In this document: in pieces, positions 21,299 to 32,500 of the stretch
How positions within the stretch are numbered: the stretch's first letter is position 1
Layout: the number at the start of each line of letters is the position of its first letter
Assembly: GCA_031308135.1 (NCBI GenBank)
Contig: JAHLJT010009436.1
Location: 141,506,303 to 141,570,302 of the forward strand
Reading direction: 5' to 3'
DNA: 64,000 nt
Source: Acheta domesticus
Lineage: Eukaryota > Arthropoda > Insecta > Orthoptera > Gryllidae
Translations under genes and position numbers: made by a program
The notes under the pieces: model-generated
Database searches by the model: none
What the model saw: only the letters and a program-made list of their open reading frames with translations
Told to the model about the DNA's origin: nothing

Positions 21299-21795
21299 AA
21301 TGCTCAACTTTTGCAACTTTCAGAAAATCAGATATTTCGACGAAAATACGACCTGCACCATTAAGCGTTATCTATCCGAAGGTTAATCAACAAATGTGCC
21401 ACTTTTGAAAAAGTTGAAACTTCATATAAAGTACCCCCCGTCTCCATTATAAAAATATACGTTTGAAATTAAGAGGACCTCGAGTTCATTTTAATCGATC
21501 GGGGAATATCAATTTTGGAGAAAATCGGCTGAACGGTTTAGGCGCTAACTTTGAGCACAGACGGAAGGATGGACAGAACAGACGTTTTGCCATCAATCGA
21601 TTTTTCTGTGTCAAGGATCCACAAAGCATGGATTGTGTCTATGTAATGTGTTAGTGGAAGTAATTTACTTTATATAGAAACAAGATTTACCCTCTTGTTA
21701 GTGACTAGGGCCCAAAGTGTTTTTCTAACGAAAATTCGCAGCTTTCCGGCGCACGATTACAATAGTTTCTCGTCTTACAAAGGCGAGAAAGTAAA
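21299..21795 (+). repeat. Family B repeat 3' part, copy 1
   Basis: A variant of family A: CGACCTGCACCATT, AAAGTACCCCCCGTC, AATATCAATTTTGGAG, GGCTGAACGGTTTAGGCGC, then GGACAG and CAAGGATCCACAAAG. The terminal hairpin here is TTTCTCG(TC) ... (G)CGAGAAAG. The stem bases differ from those of family A, yet pairing is kept. Confidence 0.7.
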
Positions 21796-21830
21796 AAGAG
21801 AGCACAAAAGAAGAAAACTTTCTAAAAAAT

Positions 21831-21906
21831 ACTTGTATACAAGTATGTATTGTACTTGTATACAAGTATTTTTGTAAACAAGTATATATTGAACTTGTAT
21901 ACAAGT
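21831..21906. promoter_or_regulatory. Cluster of ACTTGTATACAAGT palindromes
   Basis: The perfect 14-bp palindrome occurs at 21831-21844, 21854-21867 and 21893-21906, with an imperfect fourth at about 21870-21883. It lies about 1.6 kb upstream of the zinc-finger gene's first coding exon. It could be a dimeric factor-binding cluster or a short expanded repeat. Function is inference. Confidence 0.45.
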
Positions 21907-23501
21907 AAGATTTTTTCGCGCTTCCTTTGTTTAGACCTTACAATAATAGATTTAGTGTAAAGGCAGAAATTGTTACATTTTAATTTTTCGTAACAGTTAC
22001 CAAAATGAGCTGTTGTAGCATGTGCCGATAAGCATCTTAGCACGAAGTCAAGATCACTAATTTTCGAATTAATTTATATTAATAAATTCATTGTTGACAT
22101 TGAGAAAATTTTTATTTCAACAAATTCATTAAAATATAGTTATGTTAACCCTATCGATGTATGTCATAGGAAATTATCGACCCTGATATTAACTATCTGA
22201 ATTCGTTTTAAAATAATTAGAAATTAATTATTGGAAAAATAGTTAAATATATAATCAGATCGAACATATAAGTAAAATTAAATTGAGAGAATAGAGGCTA
22301 ATAATATTCCGCGATAAAATTGACTATTTGTTTTTTCTAGGAATTATAGTAATCTTGAAGCGTAACTATTGTGTTCACTCACGCACAGTACCGAGCGTGC
22401 AATACCATGGTGTTGTTCTATGATAATACTGAAATGCACGGTTTTGCTGCTGGCATTATTTTTACTTCAATATGAGGATTTATTTTATATTTTTCACTTT
22501 TAAAACTATGAGATACCAAGTGCCGAATGTCTGTACAGGTTTCGTGGCAGTTATTATTTATTACCTACTTTATTATTTTTTTTAAGTTGAGATTTAAAGG
22601 AGAGTACAATTTGTACGTTTTTATTGAACATATTCTTATTATGTGCATCGAAAAGCATTCATTAAAATTTAAAAAGTAACAAAACTAAAAAGTAACGTGA
22701 TAAAGCGTTTAATGAGAATCTCGCATGAAAAGAAACCCTCCGGAAACATTTATTTACGTCTGAAGGGGCAAACATTTATTATTTCATGCTATTTACTCAC
22801 CACAATCTAACAACCGTTTGCCATTTTCTGGTTAATTGTTTAATATCGTTAGTTTCATGGATTGTGCACGACTAGGGTTTCCCCATCTCGGAAGGCTTGA
22901 GACAAGTAGGGGAGAATTTTGTGTCCACAGTTGGCAACATCGAATTGCGCCTGAAAATTAGCCTTCTTGTGATGTAATGGTGACGCTAAGGTTGACGACT
23001 TTCCAGGGGCGTAGAGTTTTGTAAATCGTTTGAAAATTGTTTAGAAGATAATTTCTGGGAATCATAGTTTTGTAGTTCAATGTAAGTATAACTGCTTTAC
23101 GAAGATATCTAAGGATCCAGCCACAATATTGTTCGTAGGAATGTAGTGGTTTTTGAGTCCGTTACTCTTTTCTTTCCCAAAACGAAAGTATGTATTTCAA
23201 CTGAATAGCCAACTTTGTGTGTATGTTGTATGTGAGTATAGTTTCTGTAGAAATTCCAAATTAAATTATTGAGTAAATTGAATATTTTCAATTAGGTTTT
23301 TAACCTACCATGTTATTGTGTATTTGCCTCCTAGCATGTCATGTATGAAATATTGTGTTGTAACTTTTTTATTCAAGATTAAGCGATGATCAGTCTTAGA
23401 TTAATAGTTTCACATTGTCTTCTACCATATTATGAATTATTTTGTCTTTTTTTTTTGTTTTTGAAGGATGTAAAAGTGTATGTGTTAAATTTTTGTTTCA
23501 G
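21907..23501. other. Upstream region of the zinc-finger gene
   Basis: AT-rich, no transposon recognised. A stretch around 22870-23080 ends in a good donor-like site (CAAT-GTAAGT, about 23083) and could hold a 5' untranslated exon, because 23502 looks like the start of an internal exon preceded by a polypyrimidine tract and AG. No core promoter could be fixed. Confidence 0.4.
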
Positions 23502-23529
23502 TTAACATCATTGTTCAGCATGGCTGCAG
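23502..23529 (+). CDS. Zinc-finger gene exon with start codon (ATG at 23520)
   Basis: After a TTTGTTTCAG acceptor, 18 untranslated bases precede ATG GCT GCA G, then a GTAATG donor. Joining to the next exon gives M-A-A-E-S-S. The start is chosen because the frame is closed upstream in this exon and fits the next exon in phase. An exon holding only ten coding bases is unusual, so the true start could lie elsewhere. Confidence 0.6.
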
Positions 23530-26500
23530 GTAATGGATCAAATGGTATACTATACTTTTTTGGAATCTTTTCGTAATTAAAATTGAACTAGAAATAATAC
23601 ATACTTGTAAATTTATCTGTGATAGAGTCATCAAGATCAGAAACGAGAAGACAAGCAATGTTGAATGTCAGAAATAAAAAGGTCGCCCAAGAGACTCCAA
23701 CTTATACTTGCCACTGTCAGAGAACATTTCATAGTAATACTGTAAGTTGTTACAATTGTCTAACAGTGTAAAATATTACTAGTTATTGTTCTTTTGAAAT
23801 ATGTCATGAATTAGTTCAATAAGAAGGTTACAAAAATGATGAATCCATTCTGAATTTGTATTCTCCAATTGAAGCTTCTGTGGAATTGGTGTTGGATCAG
23901 CTTGAAGAAAGTTGTCAAACTGAGAACTTTGTTAACTTAATTTTTTTAAATTGATGCTCCATATTGGAAAACCACATTCAATCTGATCAAACATCAATTC
24001 TACTTCAGTTTTACATAGATAATTTCAGTAAGAAATAATAAACACTAGATATTGCAAATGTTTATCTATTATTGGTTATGTTTTTCGAACATTTATTTAC
24101 AGCAGGCCTGGGCAACAAATCAATTGCAACATACATTTTTTGTGTCAGCCTCTTTAATAATTCAGTCTTACTAATGGTACACCTGATTACCAGATTTTGG
24201 AGCATGATGTGTAGACATCACATGTATTAGAAAATTTAAGGCTTCTTTTTGTTTAAATGTTAATGCAAACATGGGTGAATAAATAACATCCTTGTTTCAT
24301 CAGGGTTTGTTTTGTAAAAAGTGGATCCTCCCCTCCCCTTTCACAATAAGATTCAAATATGCAGCAGTCTGTTTTATAAATAACAACCTTGGCTGTTATT
24401 TATAAAAGTAGATCTCATGTGAGTTGGAGTTGCCCAGGCTTGATTAAGGTTTTCAGAACTTATGCACATTATTACAGGAAGTTTCCTTATTTATGCAGTT
24501 TGGTCCAAAAAATATTTGTAGCAAGAAATTGAGAAAGAAAAATTCCCAACAGATCAAAAATATTTTAAATTGAAGGAAAGTGATGGTTGCTGTAACGATT
24601 CCAAGTTGTTTGTGCTTAATGCATAATTAACACTTATATAAAGAAATTAATATTTATTTAAGGCAGCTCAAAGCTGAGTTATTTATTTAAAAAATATATT
24701 TTATAAAAGAGAGCCCAAGAATTTAATCTGTCATTATATTTCATTGTTTCCAGATTTTAAGGAGATCTAAAATTTTAAGGAGAGTGTGCAATGTATGACT
24801 ATTAGGGACTATTTAAAAGCATTTCATTCAGAGAATTGAAGGTTTCAGATGTAGGTTGTCTTATGTTACGTTTTCAACAAAAATTAAATAATCCTACTAA
24901 CATATTCACAATATCGAGTATTACATTTAGTGGGAGTTTGAAGGGGCTGGTGTAACAAGTGATGTACTATAGTCTCTTCTTCACTTTACGGCAAGGAATG
25001 TTGGACTGAAACCTTTATCTTATTTCTCAGAATGAATTCATATCACAAAATACTATCTAGAGCCTAGCCCTTCATTTCATTTCTGGGAATATATTGTTTG
25101 TAATTTAGACTGACACACTGCATTAATTAACCCATCTTCACAAAAACTGGAAGATTGAAGAAATTTAGGATTAATTGTTGTGTTTATAAATAATATAACT
25201 GTTTATAGATAAATATTCTGAGGAGTTAAATTGAGATAGATCTTCACCTGCTTGTTGCAGAGACTGTGATAACTTGAAATAGGTGAGGGGGAATATTTTT
25301 TTGGACCAAAGTTTATTTGACAGTTTTAATTGCCCTTAATAAGACCATGATTTATTTATATGAGGGTTAAAATAAAAGTTCCTGAAGCAGCTCGTTTGCA
25401 TAACTCAGTACATTTTTATTTTATTAATAACTTTTGTAGTTATCTGATTATGTGATAAACAGGAAACACTGCACGTTCATGTTCAAAGTTACTTTAAGTA
25501 ATTTTGTTTATGGCATATTGTATGTAATAATATTTGTTTGACAAATGCTAGCAAATTTAATTTTAAAAACCCAAAGTTTGTTCATTTGAATTTACATTAA
25601 TTGGTTTCCAACTAATTTTTTAATGTTTACCCAAATAAATATTTTAGGGTCTGAAGCGGCACCAAAAATTTTGTTCCGAATCTACTGGAGGGTCTGGGAG
25701 TAGCCGTAGTACAAGATCTCGTGATAATTTGATAAAAATGGAATCTTTGGAGAATGTGGAGAACGTGGATGATCCTGATGCTTGTGAGGAAACTTCACAG
25801 GAAAGTCTGAGTGATGTGCCTAATTCTAATAATGAAAATGAAGAGAATTCTAATAACAATGAACATTTGGAAGATCAAATACAAGATGTGATAATGGATA
25901 AAGTTAATGAATTAATTGATCAAACTTCATTGGGTCCAGGGAAATGTCACTGTTGTGGTGAAGATTTGGATACTGCTCACTTGGTAAGGAATTTGAATAT
26001 TTTACTTCTAAAGTTTGTTAGAAGAATTTGCAAAATATACAATATGTTATTTGTTAATATTCTGGTTTCTAGGGAGGGGATTTTCAATGTGTGGATTGTA
26101 ATAAAAGCTTCAAGCTGAAATCTAGCCTTGAACGTCATCGGCGTGTAATTCATATGGAAGGAGAAACTTACGAATGTCCAGAATGTGAAGCACGTTGTCC
26201 AGACAAGGGAACTCTTGCACGACACATGTATACTCATACTGGTTTGAAACCTTATTCTTGTTCAAGATGCAACAAACAATTTAGTAGAAAATATCACTTG
26301 GAACGTCATGTTTTACAAACTGGATGTGATGGTAATCCTAAACCAACTCATCCTTGTCAGGTAGGTTTATGGTGCTGTGCTCTTAATGAGATTTTTGGTA
26401 GTTATTTTGTTTCTGTTCACACGTTTTCTCCTAACCAGTAAAGAGGAATATTTTGCTACAATTAAAGTAGAGCTCATGGTTCAACCTAAGGAAGCTCTTT

Positions 26501-29500
26501 CAACAGTTAGTGCTGCTCAGGTGAGGGTAAAAATCCATTGTGGAGCAGACGTGGGTGCTGGCAAAACTGCCTCACCTGTAAAATCACCCATGCCAAAGGG
26601 ATGAGGATTTAAATTAATTACAAAAATTAATCTTTTGGAATAATTTTAATGTTTTGTGATCGGTCACCGTCTTCATTGCATAATTTCTAATACTTTCCTT
26701 TTGGCACTATTGTGACTGAGTGGAATGATAATGTCAAAAATGACTTAAAGGCAGTCGAATTGTTGGTAGCTAACACATTGAAAGCTGCTTATGTACTAAC
26801 AAAAATTTGTGAAGACATCAATCAAGTTATTTATTAGATAAGTACATTGAGGATGCATACAGTTTAATTGGATTAAAAAATAAATGTATCTTACGTCAAA
26901 ATACGAATTCTAAAAATTGTATAGGACAGTTCCAGTAATAATATGTAGAAACAAAAGAATTAAATATAATTACAAATGAGTATTTGCTGTGTAAATCAAA
27001 ATCTGCTTGTTTGTATCAGTAAGTCGCAAAGTTAGTTATCCATATAGCTTTAATTACTCAGTAGCATCGTTAAGGATTCCCCATAAAGATTACAAGGGTT
27101 GTCTCACTATTACAGCATTAGTTCCAGAAAAATTCTCTGCAGTTTTCTTTTAATTTGAAATCATATTTTTATTCTCATAAATATTACTTCATGGCCTGCC
27201 AAATTTAATGAAATACAGTTAAACTTTTAGATAATGTTCCTCCATATGTTTTCCTCTATGTTACATCAATTTTTTCCCGCCCCGACCAAAAGCCCTTATA
27301 CACAGTCTTCCTCTTTATAAGTGTTTTCCTCTATACAATGTTCAGAATTCATGGTCCCTTAAAAAATGTTATATAAAGGTTTCACTGTATGAAATTACTT
27401 GGAAAACTTTGTGAAATATGGGGGAACAGATTCATAAGACTAGAAGTATAGTAATCCCTGTATAGTAAAAATGTGAGCTTTTAAATCATTATAATTTTTT
27501 TGTTCTTTCAGGTCTGTGGGCGTTTATTTAGTCGCAAAGATAATTTAAGAGAACACCTTAGAGCCCATGCTGGCCAAGTGAAACGTAAAAAGAGATACCT
27601 TTGTGAAATTTGCCAAAAAGAGTTCCCAGGAGCCGCATTACTGCAAATGCATATGAGAATTCACACCGGTGAAGTACCAGCTGGAAAACGCTCATGTGAA
27701 TATCATCTTGTCATATTTTAGTTCTAAGTGCATGTTACTATATTTTCCTTGTATGGAGCTGTGGTGTACCTGATCAGTAAACATTTTTTATGGGACATGT
27801 TGTTTTACCTTTTTTATTTTATAATAAAATATGTATAACATAATAAAAATCTTGTAACAGAAACGGAATGGAATGAGTTCTAGAATGTAGAGGAATCTAT
27901 GGACTTGCAAAGTTGATTGTTTTTCTTTCTTTCTGAAATTGAAGTTTTGTGCTATTTTGGGATATTTATTATTGACTAAACAAATAGCTTCTCACTTTGA
28001 TTTGTCTACAGTGTCGCTCAATGTACTGTATCTGTACTACATCTTATATCTGCATTATATATATTTTTGTGAACTAATATTTTTGCACATGATTGGATTT
28101 TTTCTGAATTTCTTTGAACAATTTGACCTAAGCTCCCCTTTTTCTAAGGTGTAGCAAATTCTGGGTGTTTAAATAGTTATGGTGTCATCTGTGATTTATT
28201 TGATTCTTTGTAATGATTCTATTTCTCTCACTGACTTTTCTAGTTGCTTTAATTTTAAATTTTACTTCCAGTAATGTCTCATCTGATTCTTACCGATCTT
28301 GTATTATGTGAGCAGTTTTTTATGTAAAAATAAGGAAGGATTTTTATTTGAGACCCTCTTTTATTATTTTCAAGGGATTAAGTACTAGTGGTGCTACAAC
28401 AGCAAGTACTTTCTTCTATTAGTAATTTTTACATGATATAATACTTCAATTTTTGACCATACTAACACATCTCAGTTACCAAACTTTCCATTTGAAGTGC
28501 TGTTTGGTAAGGAATTTTTCAAGTAATATCTGAGATGTTTTAGGACTCTGCTCTTCTCTAGGAAAGCATTTTAAGAAACCCATTTTTCTTGTTATTGCTG
28601 GCAATCAAACTGTGCTTTGTTCAAATTTACTTTTCAGAAAATGTTCAAAAATAAACTTCCAGAGGAAGATTTATTTTTGAAAAACTTCTTTAACCCGCCG
28701 TTACTTGTGCTGTTAGAAAAATCTAACAATTCTGAATTTATTTAAATAACTTTCACATCTTTCAACACAATGCCTTCCGGCACGATTCAACTCTACTTCT
28801 GTTCATTGTTCTTATCAGTTCTACGAAGGGAAACAACATGAGAAGGCACTGATTAGTGCGGCACATCGTGTTAGATATTTTCTCACGTGCAAGCAACTGC
28901 TTTATATTTTAATAATAATAATAATAATAATAATAGGAATTACGCACTAATGTGCACTTTCATCTCAGTGTTATCCGTGTTTATTCTTTTGCATATTCTG
29001 TGATGGATTTTGTCCTCTTCATACACTTTACCAGATGGTATCTGTTGCACATTTGTCCGCACCCACCACACATGCAGTTTTCACACGTTTCGTGGAAGCT
29101 CCTTGCTCCACATATTTTGTGGTGAAACCCATGCACCACCAGTCTTGTCACCACGTGTCTCAGTTCACATCCCGCCTCTGTCCAATTTCGGTTTATCATA
29201 GCATCTGTTGTGTAGAATTCTGGCCAGATTTCTTCTTCCTATTCTTTCCGTTCCCTTATCACTGCTTCTGATGCTTTTGTGCTGGGAGTAGCATTTGGCA
29301 CCTTAAGTCTTCGATCAGTAATGTCTCTCTCATTAGTACATACACTAGTCTTGTTGGTGTATATTTCGACACTCCTAGCACTCTTTTCATATATGTTGAT
29401 TTTAGCTTTTCTAACATTTTCACCTGTTTTTGTGTTAATTGCTGCCATGTTAAGCTGATTCCATATGTGGCCGTAGGTATTATTTTTACCTTAAACAAGT

Positions 29501-32500
29501 TCATCGCTGTTTCAATGCTCAGTTTTCTCAGGTGTCTTGTCTCTCTTATGCTCCTGGTGGCAGCTTCCAGTCGTTCATTTAGGTGCATTGTAAATATTCC
29601 TTTTGTTTGTATTGTTACTCCTAGGTATCTTGGTGTCTTCGTTATTTTTAACTCTTCTCCGTTACAGGTTATGACTTCTTTTGGTGATGTTTTTCCCCCT
29701 CTTCTAAATATTGCTAATTCAGTTTTTTTTGTATTTATTTCAAGTTTGTTTTGTGCTGCCCATTCACTCGAGTTGTTTACCGCTTTCTGTAGTTCTTCTA
29801 TACTTCCTGATGCAATCGCTACATCGTCAGCGTATATGTATGTTTCCACACATGTTGTTTCCTTCTTCGTTGCACTTGCTAAGTCATTCATCATCAGATT
29901 GAACAGAAGTGCACTTATAGGGTCCCTTGCAGTACTCCAATAGTCTGCTCGATTTTTTTTGATGTTGTTGCATTGTCTTGCACATTAATGTAGTTTTTGG
30001 TTAATATGTTAATTACTATCCTTGTGAGCCATGTCCTTCCTGCATTTACTAACATTTTCTCTGTTGCTGTTTGCCTGTTTACTCTGTGAAATGCTTTTGA
30101 GAAGTCTACAAATACTGTGTATAATTTTCCTTTAGGCCTTCTAGTTGGTTTGTTATATTTTTCATGAGACATTCCACCGTCATTATTGTAGACCGTCCCT
30201 CACTGAAACCGAATTGTTCTTTGGCAAATATTTGTTCTATTACTGGTGTTAGCTTTCTTACAATCAGTTTTGTAAATATTTTGAATATCGTCGCTTCTAA
30301 TGCTATTCCGCGGTATGCATCTGGTGCGCTTGTATCTCCTTTTCCTTTGTATGGTAATTTCATCGTGACTGTGCGCCATTCTTCCGGTATTGTGCCTTCT
30401 TCAAGACATTTATTCATTAGATTTGCCCACTAGATTCCACTAGCAATGGTAATGACATTTTTAGATGTTCATAGAATATACCGTTTGTTCCTGCTGCTTT
30501 CTTAAGTTTTTGATGTCATGATAACTTTCTCAACTTCTTTCTTGGTGATTGCTGTGCATGGCTTCCGTTCTGTTTCCTCTATTTTTGGTCTTGTTTCCTT
30601 ATATCCAATTATTTTCTTTACGTGCTCTTCCCAAGTCTTCATTTGTATGTCGGCCGGAAATCGGGGTTGTCTTGCTTTTAATACGCAATGTGGTTCTTTT
30701 TTTACTTTTTCAATTATTTCATTTGTTTCTTTCTCTATTTGCTCAGTTTTCTTTTGTTTAATTAATATTTGTTTCTTTCTATTGTGTACTTTATTCTCTC
30801 ATTTTCCGTCTTTGTCATTCTCATTCTTCTTTGATGTTCCAAGACGTTCTTTCGTGCGTGATAACATTCCTTGTCAAACCATATTGGTGATTTACGTTCT
30901 GTTCATGGTATTGCGGCTTCCTGTATCATTTGCTGCATTATTCTTGTTGCTCTTGATAGTTCAGCATTGTCAATTGCTTCTTGTATGCTACGTATGTTGT
31001 GTGCTGATTCCTGCAGTTTTTCCATTTTCAGTTGTCTTCTTATTCCTTTTTGATGTTCCTTCTGTTGTGTCATATATTCTCTTTGCCTTAATGTTGTCAG
31101 TATGGGGATGTGTTTCCTCAGTAGAGCCTCATCCACATTCCAGAACTGTTTTTGTTCACATTTTTCGAGCCCACATATCATTGTTATATCTATTGCGCTC
31201 TTTCCATTGTGTGCAACGCATGTTTCCATATTAGGATCGCTGACTAGGGTTAGACCCTCTTGCATAAGGTACTGCATTACACTATTCGTCTTCTCATTTT
31301 GTTTGTCTATTCTACAGTTCAAGTCTCCTGCAATTATAACTTTTCTATGTCTGTCTATTCCGTTTAATGTACTAGAGAGTTCTCTAATTATCTCGGCAGC
31401 TCCGCAAATTGGACTGAAGTATACGTTTATGATTGTTATATACTTTGTTTCAATTGTTAGTACATTCTCTGTCTTATGTCTTACTTGAAATGGTGCCAAG
31501 TTTGGGTTTATTAGGCATAATATTCCACCGATTGGCCTTCCTAATTTCGCTTTTCTTGCGTATTGGTGGATATTGTAGAAACCTTTTATGACTATATGCG
31601 TATCTGGCGTTATGAATGTTTCTGTGAGTGTCGCTAATTCTATATTTTTGAATAGATTTCCTGCTGTGCTGTTTATGACTTTTCTTAATCCTTCTACGTT
31701 CCAGTTTAGTATTTTTATGTCTCGTGTTTTCACTTTCTGTGATGTCCTGACATGGTTTTTCTCTTTGGGATTTGGTACTTTTTAATTCATTTGTTGTCTT
31801 ATTTTGTCTCTTTCTGTCTGTTATTTCTTTCTTGCGTGTCTCCCTTTTCTTCAATTTGTATTCTTCTGTTTGCCTCTTTATTCCAAATTGGCCCCTAGAT
31901 ACTGTTTGTTAGCCTGTTGCATGTGAAACGAAAAGGCCTCACTATCACGTCTCGTGGCCAAAATCCTGATTTTTCTGTTTCTTCAAAATGATTCATCGGT
32001 ATTCCCAATTTGAAGGCTTTGTTATGCCCTTTTGTATTCAGTTCTTCACACTCCACTTTTTCACTTATACCTTTCTTTCTCAGGTAATTCCTTACTTTCT
32101 CTTCCGTTGTTTGTGCCGACAGTCTCCCTACATATAACCATGCTCTCCTCTCACCTGCTTTGAGCGTGTCATCTGCCGATGTCCCAATTATTACATTGTG
32201 TTTCTGTTTTCTTCTTCTGTATTAAACTACTTTGTATTCGTTTGGGTTGTCTATCACGTGATTCCCTTCCTCTTCAGTCTTGTCCTCCTCCCTGCAGTCA
32301 TCATTCTCTGTATCATTTTCCTCTGTGTCTGTTTTTTCATTCGTTTCTTCCTCGAGTGGGTGTAATGGCTTCTGACTATTGTCTTTGTCTGCGACGGGGC
32401 AGGTGCTGTGTTTGTCATAAGTATTTCCTTCACCTTATCGGTCCAGCTCTCTGTCTTTTGTGAGTTTTGTATACTCAGTTCCTCACTCTGTTTTGTTTCG

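Noticed and set aside
30518..31234. 238-codon Phe/Ser/Cys-rich frame on the + strand
   Set aside because: It is the antisense of the LINE ORF2 region. The composition is typical of the complement of a Lys/Glu-rich coding strand.
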